A model generated the notes under the pieces. The model was not told the DNA's origin. It saw nothing but the letters and a program-made list of their open reading frames with translations, and ran no database searches. DNA of 6,438 nucleotides from an uncultured Eubacteriales bacterium (GTDB lineage: Bacteria > Bacillota > Clostridia > Oscillospirales > Acutalibacteraceae), in the NCBI GenBank assembly GCA_900320415.1, contig ONSE01000027.1:1-6438 (forward strand). Reading direction: 5' to 3'. Below, piece after piece: positions 1-5,566 of the stretch (within the stretch, counting starts at the first letter, position 1; each line of letters opens with the position of its first letter). The translations under genes were made by a program, and so were the position numbers.

Positions 1-703
1 CTTGAAATTGCGTCTAAATCAAGGACAGGAGTGGAGCTCCGTGACAATTTCAAGTTTATCAAAAATGGTTCTCGGTGTCAAGAATATAGTTGTAGAAAAA
101 GTTGAAGCAGAGCAATCGGGTGAAAGTATGCAACTCATCATCCATGTTCGACCGCACAAAAGAGACATGTGTCGCTGTGGAATCTGCGGACAGAAATCAC
201 CCAGATATGATTGCGGAAATGGTGTTCGCAGATGGCGTGCCCCCGATCTCGGCAATGGAATTAAGGTGTTTGTCGAAGCCGAAGCGCCAAGAGTATGTTG
301 TCCCGAACATGGTGTAGTCGTCCAACAAGTTCCGTGGGCGCGTCACAACTCCAAATTCACAAGAAACTTTGAAGATACCGCCGTCTGGCTTTCGCTTCAT
401 CTGTCACGCAAAGCAGTTGCCGAGTATCTGCGAATCAGTTGGGACACAGTCGGACCGATTATCTCCCGTGTGAAAAAAGAGCTGTCAGCGAATCATCAGC
501 CGCTCGATAATTTGGTGAATATCGGTATTGACGAGACCTCGTACAAGAAGGGGCACAAGTATATTACCGTTATCGTAAACCACGATACGAATACCGTGGT
601 TTGGGCTGCCAAAGGACACGGAAAGTCAGTATTAGAGCCGTTTTTCAAGCAATTAAGTTCCGAACAGCGCTCGAAGATTCGGCTTGTTTCGGGAGACGGC
701 GCA
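1..703 (+). mobile_element. ISL3-family insertion sequence remnant
   Basis: The left end of the window holds an ISL3-type transposase reading frame whose homology stops abruptly near 703, inside the catalytic domain. The left terminal inverted repeat would lie outside the window, and no right terminal repeat or target duplication is visible at the break. The remnant is AT-richer than the neighbouring pullulanase gene, consistent with a separate origin. What replaces the lost half is a terminator hairpin and a tandem repeat array, so the right end was lost by deletion or rearrangement. The right boundary is inferred from where the protein stops looking like the family. Confidence 0.8.
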
Positions 704-856
704 AGCCCTAAAAGCGGCTGTTTTGAAAATTTTTTAAAAGAAAAGGCTTCCGTCAACGGTAAACGCTGTCGGAAGCCTGTATTATTGTTTGATCAACTTA
801 TCGGGGAGAAATGCGGCAGTAATTGTTTATACCACGTTCGCGGTCGGGGTCCGTAA
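41..856 (+). pseudogene. ISL3-family transposase, C-terminally truncated
   Basis: This is the N-terminal half of an ISL3 transposase, a DDE enzyme that cuts and joins IS ends. Numbering from the GTG at 41, it shows a zinc-finger-like cysteine cluster (C44, C46, C49, then C86-C87 and H90), a helix-turn-helix-like stretch at about 122-141, and the start of the DDE core: 'IDETSYKKGHKY' with D164 and 'VSGDGA' with D219. Family members continue 'DGARW' for roughly 180 more residues including the catalytic glutamate. Here homology ends at about residue 221 (base 703). The frame then runs through a terminator hairpin and one repeat copy to a stop at 854-856, so that tail is not transposase. GTG 41 is preferred because AGGA and GGAG motifs precede it at 27-36; ATG 65 and TTG 2 are alternatives. 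It should be inactive. Confidence 0.85.
736..778 (-). terminator. Intrinsic terminator, minus strand (pullulanase transcript)
   Basis: Perfect 9-bp arms AGGCTTCCG (744-752) and CGGAAGCCT (770-778) enclose an inner stem. Read on the minus strand, the inner part pairs as CAGCG/CGTTG with one G-U wobble and a five-base loop; on the plus strand that wobble would be an A-C mismatch. In the minus direction the hairpin is followed by TTTCTTTT (743 to 736). Hairpin, polarity and U-tract all indicate Rho-independent termination of leftward transcription. The pullulanase is the only leftward gene seen, so this is probably its terminator, 342 nt after its stop codon. Confidence 0.8.
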
Positions 857-1075
857 TATTTCACTCACTTTCCTAACTGAGAGAAATGCGGCAGTAATTG
901 TTCATACCACGTTCGCGGTCGGGCGTCCGTAGTATTTCACTCGCTTTCCTAACTGAGAGAAATGCGGCAGTAATTGTTCATACCACGTTCGCGGTCGGGC
1001 GTCCGTAATATTTCACTCACTTTCCTAACTGAGAGAAATGCGGCAGTAATTGCTTATACCACGTTCTCGGTCGGG
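806..1075. repeat. 76-bp tandem repeat array, about 3.6 copies
   Basis: Units begin with GAGAAATGCGGCAGTAATTG at 806, 881, 957 and 1033, giving periods of 75, 76 and 76 bp. The first unit lacks one base in its GGTCGGGCGTCC block, and the fourth stops at about 1075 after 43 bases. Copies differ by only a few substitutions, so the array is recent or kept homogeneous. The period is not a multiple of three and every strand meets stops, so it is not coding. Each unit has a 14-bp near-palindrome (ACCACGTTCGCGGT), and each unit junction has a larger inverted repeat. It sits between the pullulanase stop codon and the leftward terminator and so should be transcribed as 3' untranslated RNA. Confidence 0.95.
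858..1039 (-). other. Three 30-nt inverted repeats at repeat-unit junctions
   Basis: At 858-887, 934-963 and 1010-1039 the sequence reads ATTTC-A-CTCA, ten bases, TGAG-A-GAAAT: ten-position arms with a single central mismatch. The middle copy carries one further change (CTCG). A smaller stem-loop (ACCGC, loop GAAC, GTGGT on the minus strand, using one G-U pair) lies at 831-844, 906-919 and 982-995; the fourth site at 1058-1071 has a G-to-T change. In a leftward transcript these would form a regular series of alternating hairpins. Whether they act as RNA structure or as DNA sites is not shown. Confidence 0.6.
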
Positions 1076-1109
1076 ATACCGCGGTAAATCGCGCACCGCC
1101 CTATATCCC
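1073..1109 (-). other. Stem-loop just downstream of pullulanase stop
   Basis: GGGATA (1073-1078) pairs with TATCCC (1104-1109), and inside it GCGGT (1081-1085) pairs with ACCGC (1095-1099) around a nine-base loop. It begins 12 nt past the pullulanase stop codon on the minus strand and ends where the last repeat unit breaks off. No U-tract follows, so it is not a convincing terminator. It may stabilise or process the 3' end, or be fortuitous. Confidence 0.35.
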
Positions 1110-1120
1110 CGATTTAAAAA

Positions 1121-1414
1121 TCAGGACCAGGAGCCGAGCATTAAGTCGTTGTTCCAGCCGCTTGTGACGAAAGTGCCGCCCATCTGAACGGTGAGGTCGT
1201 CGGTCTTGTTCCAGATGTTCTTGGGATCCCAGCAGGGGGTCTCGCCCTTCGGGAGTCTGACAAAGAGGATACTCGTGCCGATTTCACCGCTGAAGGTCAC
1301 GCGGGAGGCGTCGCCCTCACCCTTGATCCACTGTCCCTCGCCTGTCGTCCATGTCCATGCGTACCAGTCCTCGGTGCCGGAGCAGGTAGCGGAGGCGTTG
1401 AGATATACCGCCTT
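1121..1414 (-). other. Unassigned C-terminal module of the pullulanase
   Basis: About 97 residues follow the second Thr/Pro linker, rich in Trp and aromatics (WYAWTW, GQWIKGEG, ILFVRLPKG, IWNKTDDLT) and ending GSWS just before the stop. The alternating pattern looks like a small all-beta carbohydrate-binding module. The 'FVR...WNKTxDL' pattern recalls small beta-sandwich modules at the ends of secreted gut-bacterial polysaccharidases. I cannot assign a CBM family; starch binding is an inference from the parent enzyme. Confidence 0.5.
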
Positions 1415-4400
1415 GGAGGGTGTCGGCGGGTCGGTGGGCTTTTCGGTGGGAGCCTGTGTCGGCGCCTGCGTGGTGGGAGCCACGGTGGGCTTTTCGGTGG
1501 GAGCCTGCGTCGGCGCCTGTGTGGTGGGAGCCACGGTGGGCTTCTCGGTCGGGATCACGGTCGTGGGAGCCTCGGTGGGAGGTACGGGAGGAACAGGGCC
1601 GTCTACGTACTTGCCCGCGTTGCCCGTGTTGCTCAGACCTGCCGCGTAGCGCTGTACGAGGGTCGCGTCCACAACGGTGACAATACCGTTGCCGTCCACA
1701 TCGCCTGCGATCTTCGCTGCCTCGGTGGGAACTACCTGCTCGGCGGCGATTCTCTGGATCGCCGTCGCGTCTACCACGTTGATCACGCCGTCAAAGTTCA
1801 CGTCGCCGACCAGAACCCTTGTCACAACAGGCTCGGTGGGCTTCGCGGTGGTGGGAGCTACAGTGGGCTTTTCGGTGGGTTTCGCGGTGGTGGGAGCCTC
1901 GGTGGGCTTCACAGTGGTGGGAGCCTCGGTGGGTTTCTCGGTAGGCGCGGGTGCGGTGGTGGGCTGCTCGCCGCCTTCGCCGTAGTAGTATACGACGTTG
2001 ACGATGCCGGCGCTGTAGTAGCCCGTCGCGTTGTCGGGAATGATCGCGTCGGTTCTGCCCGCGAGAGGAGCGGTCTGATACTTGTCGGTGGACTTGACGC
2101 CGTCGGCATTAGTGACTACGTCGGCTGCGATCTTCTGACCTGTCTTGACGTCCACATGGCTGGTGACGACCTTGGTGTTGAAGGTCTCAACGCCGTTTTC
2201 GATCCAGGACTCGCCGATGACGCAGTAGCCGACGGAGCCGGGATCCTGCGCAGTGTTGGAGCCTGCGGTGCCCTTGCCGTTGTGGAAGAGGACGTAGGCC
2301 ATCGGCGCGCTGAAGGTGGCGGTATACCAGTTGTTGCCCTCGGAGGTCATCACCTTGGCGGTGTCCCACTTGCCGTTGAGCTCAACGGTGGCGCCTGCCG
2401 CGTTGGTGTAGTAGGCGTAGCAGCGGACGGTAGACCAGTTGTTGGTGTTCTTGTAGTGTACGGTGGTGGTAGTGTTGCTGAGGGGAACATAGACGTACTT
2501 CACGTCAACGGTTCCCGTGAAGGTGCCGCCCGCGTTGGCGGGGAGCCTGGAGGTATCGAGCTGATAGCCCGCGATCGACACGGGATTGGTGGTGAAGCTG
2601 TCGCCGATCTTGCAGCGGGTCTTGACAGGCTCCGCGAGCTGCTTGCCGGACGCGTCCACATGGGAAACGTTGACATAGCCCGAGCCTGCGCCGCTCATCT
2701 GATAGGTGAAGGTGACGGTGTAGGTGCCGCCTGCCGCGACGGTGCCGCTGGTCTCGCCCTGTGTGCCGATGAGCTCGTAGTCAAAGAGCAGATCCTTGTC
2801 GGGAGTCGCGCGGTAGGTCGCGCCTGCCTTGTACTTGGCTGTCTGGGTTTTGAGGAGGGTGCCGTTCGTGTCAACGTGGTTGACGGTCAGGGTGCCGAAC
2901 TCCTCGGAGGGCTTGAGGTTGCCGAAGCTGGCGCTGTCAACGAGAACCGCGCAGCCCTTGGCGGGGATGCTGTACTGGTTGCCCGATACGTCGCCGAGGC
3001 TGGTCAGACCGGCGGAGGTGCCGTTCGCAACGACCTTCCAGCCCGAGCCGTCGAGGGTGATGGAATATGCCTGGCTGCCGCCGTTGACGAGAACCGCGAG
3101 TTTATTCCACTCGCCTGACTTGCTGTTGGTGTAGGTGTAGGCGACGACATCGCCGTAGCTGGACTGGAACGAGGGGGTGACGATGTAGGAGCTGTGAAGC
3201 GCGGAATAGTTCTTTCTGATGCTGAGCAGTCCCTTGTAGTAGGACGCCAGACCCGACATCTGCTTGACGCGGTTCCAGTCGATCGCGTTGATGGAGTCGG
3301 GAGAAATGTAGGAGTTGTGGTCGCCCTTCTTGGTGCGGCCGAACTCGGAGCCTGCCGTCATGAACGGGATACCCTGCGAGGTGAGAAGCAGGGTGTAGAT
3401 CTCCTTCATCTGCTTCTGGAACTCGGCGTTGGTGCCCGTGTAATCGGAGGAGCCGTTACTCTTGACGATCTTGTCCCACATGATCAGGTTATCGTGGGCG
3501 TCGGCGTAGGAAACCGCCTGCGCAGGGCTCTTGGGGCTGGTCGCGGAATAAACCGTACCCTTGACGCCGCTGACGATCTTGCCGGTGTTGGCGCTGGTGT
3601 TGCCCTGTACAAAGCCCTTGCCGATGCCGTCGGTGTCGCCCTTAATGGCGTCGCGGTACTGGTCGCCGAAGGCGCCGACTCTGGAGTCAAGGCGGGAGAT
3701 ACCCGTGCCCTGCCAGCTGTAGATGGGGTCGGGGTTGAGGGTGGTGCCGCCCGTCCAGGGCTCGCCGTACATCAGGATCTTCTTGCCGGTGCCGTCGGAA
3801 TAGAGGCTGTCCAGACCGCTTCTGATGGCGTTCATGGTCGCGACGTCGTGCAGGCCCATGAGGTCAAAGCGGAAGCCGTCGATGTGGTACTCCTCCGCCC
3901 AGTACTTACAGGATTCCACCATGAACTTGCGGTACATCTGCTTGTCGGAGGCGGTCTCGTTGCCGCAGCCGGAGCCGTTGGAGAAGGTGGAGCCGTTGGT
4001 CATACGGTAGTAGTAACCGGGAACGGTCCTTTCAAAGCTGGAGGAGGTGTTGTAGGTGTGGTTGTAAACGACGTCCATGACGACGGAGATGCCTCTGTCG
4101 TGGAGCGCCTGGATCATCTGCTTGAACTCGGTGATTCTGACGTTGCCGTCGTAGGGGTTGGTGGAGTAGGAGCCTTCGGGGGCGTTGTAGTTCTGCGGAT
4201 CGTAGCCCCAGTTGCGGTTGGTGGCGGAGGGAGAGGTTTCGTCCACGGACTGGAAGTCGTAGACGGGCATGAGCTGCACGCAGTTGATGCCCTGCTCGAC
4301 AAGGTAGTCAATACCCGTGGCGATGTCGCCGCTTCTGCCGTTGAGGGTGGTGCCCGCCTCGGTGAAGGCGAGGTACTTGCCGCTGTTCTCGTAGCTTACG

Positions 4401-4975
4401 CCCGAGGATTCGGAGGCGGAGAAGTCGCGGACGTGGATCTCCCAGACGACCGCCTCGCCCGCGTTCTCGAACACGACGTGTCTGTCGCTGTCCCAGCCCT
4501 GCGGGTCGGTGGAATCGAGGTCAACGACCATCGAGCGGTTGCCGTTGACGCCGACCGCCTTGGCGTAAATATCCTGGGTCTCGTTGGTCTTGCCCTTCAC
4601 GTTGACGATGTAGGTGTAATACTCGTTCTTGTGGTCGCCGCTGAGGCTGCAGCTCCACACGCCCGTGGAGGAGTTCTTGGTCATGTCGTAGACGCCGATC
4701 TCACCGGCGCCCTTCTCACTGTCGGAGCCCGTTTTGTAGAGCTTCACCTTGACGGACGAAGCCTCGGGCGACCAGGTCTTGAAGGTGGTCTGCGAGGGAG
4801 AATAGGTACTGCCGAGGCCTGTTTCACCATACGCGTTGCCTGCGTAGCTTTCCAGATAGCTCTGGTTGCTGTAACCGACGAGATCGTCGGCTTCGGCGGC
4901 GGTGGCGGCAAAGGAAGCCGAACCGACGACCATGAGCGACGCGAGCAGCAGCGACAGGGTTCTCCTGAATTTCAC
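1121..4975 (-). CDS. pulA: Secreted type I pullulanase with internal dockerin
   Basis: This extracellular GH13 debranching enzyme hydrolyses alpha-1,6 linkages of pullulan, amylopectin or limit dextrins. Numbering from GTG 4975: signal peptide 1 to about 28; CBM48 about 57-152; GH13 barrel with the pullulanase signature NWGYDP (255-260), region I DVVYNH (301-306), nucleophile D371 in GFRFDLMG, acid/base E405 in YGEPW and D495 in ADAHDN; beta domain to about 680; MucBP-like repeats about 694-760, 767-831 and 937-999; CBM26-like module about 835-935; Thr/Pro linker; type I dockerin about 1055-1115; second linker; unassigned module 1188-1284. All catalytic residues are present. There is no LPXTG or membrane anchor, so attachment would be through a cohesin. 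GTG 4975 is preferred because AGGAG lies 8 nt upstream; ATG 4981 is only 2 nt from it. The further-upstream start at 5029 precedes the likely -10 box. Confidence 0.95.
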   Translation of the reverse strand: MKFRRTLSLLLASLMVVGSASFAATAAEADDLVGYSNQSYLESYAGNAYGETGLGSTYSPSQTTFKTWSPEASSVKVKLYKTGSDSEKGAGEIGVYDMTKNSSTGVWSCSLSGDHKNEYYTYIVNVKGKTNETQDIYAKAVGVNGNRSMVVDLDSTDPQGWDSDRHVVFENAGEAVVWEIHVRDFSASESSGVSYENSGKYLAFTEAGTTLNGRSGDIATGIDYLVEQGINCVQLMPVYDFQSVDETSPSATNRNWGYDPQNYNAPEGSYSTNPYDGNVRITEFKQMIQALHDRGISVVMDVVYNHTYNTSSSFERTVPGYYYRMTNGSTFSNGSGCGNETASDKQMYRKFMVESCKYWAEEYHIDGFRFDLMGLHDVATMNAIRSGLDSLYSDGTGKKILMYGEPWTGGTTLNPDPIYSWQGTGISRLDSRVGAFGDQYRDAIKGDTDGIGKGFVQGNTSANTGKIVSGVKGTVYSATSPKSPAQAVSYADAHDNLIMWDKIVKSNGSSDYTGTNAEFQKQMKEIYTLLLTSQGIPFMTAGSEFGRTKKGDHNSYISPDSINAIDWNRVKQMSGLASYYKGLLSIRKNYSALHSSYIVTPSFQSSYGDVVAYTYTNSKSGEWNKLAVLVNGGSQAYSITLDGSGWKVVANGTSAGLTSLGDVSGNQYSIPAKGCAVLVDSASFGNLKPSEEFGTLTVNHVDTNGTLLKTQTAKYKAGATYRATPDKDLLFDYELIGTQGETSGTVAAGGTYTVTFTYQMSGAGSGYVNVSHVDASGKQLAEPVKTRCKIGDSFTTNPVSIAGYQLDTSRLPANAGGTFTGTVDVKYVYVPLSNTTTTVHYKNTNNWSTVRCYAYYTNAAGATVELNGKWDTAKVMTSEGNNWYTATFSAPMAYVLFHNGKGTAGSNTAQDPGSVGYCVIGESWIENGVETFNTKVVTSHVDVKTGQKIAADVVTNADGVKSTDKYQTAPLAGRTDAIIPDNATGYYSAGIVNVVYYYGEGGEQPTTAPAPTEKPTEAPTTVKPTEAPTTAKPTEKPTVAPTTAKPTEPVVTRVLVGDVNFDGVINVVDATAIQRIAAEQVVPTEAAKIAGDVDGNGIVTVVDATLVQRYAAGLSNTGNAGKYVDGPVPPVPPTEAPTTVIPTEKPTVAPTTQAPTQAPTEKPTVAPTTQAPTQAPTEKPTDPPTPSKAVYLNASATCSGTEDWYAWTWTTGEGQWIKGEGDASRVTFSGEIGTSILFVRLPKGETPCWDPKNIWNKTDDLTVQMGGTFVTSGWNNDLMLGSWS
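1432..1552 (-). repeat. 51-bp coding minisatellite in second linker
   Basis: Two in-frame 51-bp copies (1432-1482 and 1483-1533), differing at two C/T positions, plus the beginning of a third, encode the 17-residue linker unit EKPTVAPTTQAPTQAPT. This Thr/Pro-rich spacer separates the dockerin from the C-terminal module. Such in-frame repeats change length easily by slippage or recombination, so linker length may vary between strains. Confidence 0.85.
1631..1813 (-). other. Type I dockerin domain within the pullulanase
   Basis: Two F-hand-like calcium loops are visible: GDVNFDGVINVVDATAIQR and GDVDGNGIVTVVDATLVQR. Each has Asp/Asn at loop positions 1, 3 and 5 and Asp at 12, separated by about 15 residues. 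This is the classical duplicated dockerin that binds a cohesin. The cohesin-contact positions (VV, AT) are the same in both halves, which fits symmetric dual-mode binding. It is flanked on both sides by Thr/Pro linkers instead of lying at the C terminus. Confidence 0.9.
2171..2473 (-). other. CBM26-like starch-binding module of the pullulanase
   Basis: The segment starts TTTVHYKNTNNWSTV and continues with AYYTNAAG, GKWDTAKVM, GNNWYTATF and YVLFHNGKG, ending with GYCVIGESW. This order of aromatic blocks matches small starch-binding modules of the CBM25/26 type, with likely sugar-stacking Trp/Tyr residues. It lies between MucBP-like repeats and would tether the enzyme to granular starch. The family call rests on pattern recognition only. 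Confidence 0.65.
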
Positions 4976-4983
4976 TGTCATCA

Positions 4984-4988
4984 CTCCT
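4984..4988 (-). promoter_or_regulatory. Pullulanase ribosome binding site
   Basis: AGGAG on the minus strand lies 8 nt before GTG 4975 and only 2 nt before ATG 4981. The spacing favours GTG initiation (MKFRRTLSLLL), which also gives a compact, typical signal peptide. Confidence 0.65.
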
Positions 4989-5000
4989 GTTAAAAATATC

Positions 5001-5029
5001 ATTATATCGGGGCAATTTAACCAAATCAC
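5001..5029 (-). promoter_or_regulatory. Likely pullulanase promoter
   Basis: A perfect TATAAT -10 hexamer occupies 5006-5001 on the minus strand. The hexamer 17 bp upstream (5029-5024, GTGATT) is a poor -35, so activation by a regulator or a weak basal promoter is possible. Transcription would begin near 4994, leaving a leader of about 20 nt that carries the AGGAG site. I see no clear catabolite (cre) operator in the spacer. Confidence 0.5.
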
Positions 5030-5216
5030 CCACTTTCACGACTATATTTTATCAAACCTGCCTAACGTTATTTTTCTTTTAAGGAAATTGCAAGGGGAAT
5101 ACAAGCCAAACTTTCCTCTATGTTTTTGGTAATAATGACAGTGAGCGAGAAATCGCCGTACATTCGTGACAGTTTGTAAATTTTCGCTCGGACAGTAAAA
5201 TTTTCCGGATCCGCTA
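5030..5216. other. Divergent spacer with three GACAGT repeats
   Basis: No gene is supported here. GACAGT occurs at 5137-5142, 5168-5173 and 5191-5196; the last two are each followed within a few bases by an AAATTTT block. An imperfect inverted repeat, GAGCGAGAAAT (5143-5153) against the complement of AATTTTCGCTC (5179-5189), overlaps the second and third copies. The stretch is AT-rich and lies between divergently transcribed genes, so it may hold regulator sites for either side. Confidence 0.35.
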
Positions 5217-5245
5217 TTGACACGAATTTCACAAAGTGTTATGAT
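5217..5245 (+). promoter_or_regulatory. Sigma-A promoter of the DUF6514-like gene
   Basis: Consensus TTGACA (5217-5222), a 17-bp spacer and TATGAT (5240-5245, five of six) make a strong housekeeping promoter on the plus strand. Transcription should start near 5252, 28 nt before ATG 5280, which rules out the upstream in-frame starts for that gene. Confidence 0.85.
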
Positions 5246-5247
5246 TG

Positions 5248-5266
5248 ATGTGAAAATTTTTCACAT
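5248..5266. promoter_or_regulatory. 19-bp perfect palindrome at transcription start (candidate operator)
   Basis: ATGTGAAAATTTTTCACAT has nine-base arms (5248-5256 and 5258-5266) around a single central T. It begins two bases after the -10 box and covers the predicted start site, where a bound protein would block initiation. The TGTGA...TCACA half-sites resemble Rex and CRP/FNR-type boxes, but the inner spacing is one base longer than the usual Rex (TTGTGAA-N4-TTCACAA) or CRP (TGTGA-N6-TCACA) layout. The regulator is therefore unidentified. Confidence 0.6.
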
Positions 5267-5279
5267 TGCTTTGGTGCCT

Positions 5280-5480
5280 ATGACAATATACTCTCTGACC
5301 GTACGCGAAACCACTGACGGCGCTCTTTACGGCGTCATGGCGGAGGACAATATTTCAAGGGTGATATATGCGGATATCACCGACCAGAAGGACGGGCTGC
5401 AGGAGCTCGTTTCTCTTTGCAATAAACTGGAGCTGGATGTCTGCCAGCTTGAGGATGTACTGGAGGATTTTCTGTGCTGA
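5280..5480 (+). CDS. Small DUF6514-like protein (66 aa)
   Basis: A 66-residue acidic protein with no signal peptide or membrane segment, likely cytoplasmic. It opens MTIYSLTVRETTDGALYGVM and ends in LVSLCNKLELDVCQLEDVLEDFLC. The pattern of a short beta-rich start with 'YGV', a central 'I.DIT', a 'LV..CN' helix and a terminal 'L.DVLEDFL' matches my recollection of the DUF6514 family of Firmicutes, whose function is unknown. ATG 5280 is chosen because the consensus promoter ends at 5245; earlier in-frame starts fall in or before the promoter or start site. The ribosome binding site is weak (GGTG at 5273-5276). It has its own promoter with a palindrome at the start site and a hairpin after its stop, so it looks monocistronic or only loosely coupled to the next gene. 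Confidence 0.8.
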   Translation: MTIYSLTVRETTDGALYGVMAEDNISRVIYADITDQKDGLQELVSLCNKLELDVCQLEDVLEDFLC

Positions 5481-5503
5481 GAAAACACCGATGACCGAAC
5501 TTC

Positions 5504-5529
5504 ACCGCGCCCGGCGCGGTTTACTTTCG
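5504..5529 (+). terminator. Possible terminator after the DUF6514-like gene
   Basis: ACCGCGCC (5504-5511) and GGCGCGGT (5513-5520) form an 8-bp GC-only core with A-T closing, separated by one base. TTTACTTTC follows, a short interrupted U-tract. It begins 24 nt after the stop codon. The U-tract is weak, so some read-through into the radical SAM gene is likely. The hairpin's last base is also the first base of the next promoter's -35. Confidence 0.55.
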
Positions 5530-5548
5530 CCCGAAAGTATGCTACAAT
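5520..5548 (+). promoter_or_regulatory. Promoter of the radical SAM gene
   Basis: TTTACT (5520-5525, four of six) and TACAAT (5543-5548, five of six) are separated by 17 bp, with an extended TG motif (5540-5541) just before the -10. Transcription would begin near 5555, giving a leader of only about 12 nt whose 5' end is the GGTGA ribosome site at 5556-5560. Confidence 0.6.
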
Positions 5549-5557
5549 ACTTTTCGG
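5531..5557. promoter_or_regulatory. Inverted repeat over the -10 box (candidate operator or RNA hairpin)
   Basis: CCGAAAGTAT (5531-5540) and ATACTTTTCGG (5547-5557) are complementary except for one bulged T, around the loop GCTACA. The structure encloses most of the -10 hexamer and the expected start. It could be a repressor site or, in read-through RNA from the upstream gene, a hairpin next to the ribosome site. Confidence 0.4.
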
Positions 5558-5566
5558 TGATTCAAT

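Noticed and set aside
806..1075. Short open frames across the 76-bp repeats (for example RERGMNNYCRIS on the minus strand)
   Set aside because: The 76-bp period shifts the frame each unit, stops recur, and no ribosome sites are present, so the array is not coding.
806..1075. CRISPR array
   Set aside because: The whole 76-bp unit is repeated head to tail with no unique spacers, and no cas genes are present.
1191..1985. Plus-strand open frames with VGFSVGACVGA-type repeats
   Set aside because: They are antisense translations of the Thr/Pro linker repeats and the dockerin, not a repeat protein.
2156..3118. A 320-codon plus-strand open frame
   Set aside because: Same reason: antisense to the pullulanase, composition-driven and with no recognisable domain.
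3194..4993. A 599-codon open frame on the plus strand opposite the pullulanase
   Set aside because: It is antisense to an unmistakable GH13 gene, and its product is a low-complexity Val/Gly/Ala-rich string without domains. This is the usual shadow of a GC-rich gene with strong third-position bias.
5068..5163. A 31-codon minus-strand frame upstream of the pullulanase (leader peptide?)
   Set aside because: It has no ribosome binding site and no supported promoter, and shows nothing like a leader or attenuator.
5248..5266. Calling the palindrome a Rex or CRP site outright
   Set aside because: The half-sites look similar, but the central spacing is one base too long for either consensus, so only an unnamed operator is claimed.
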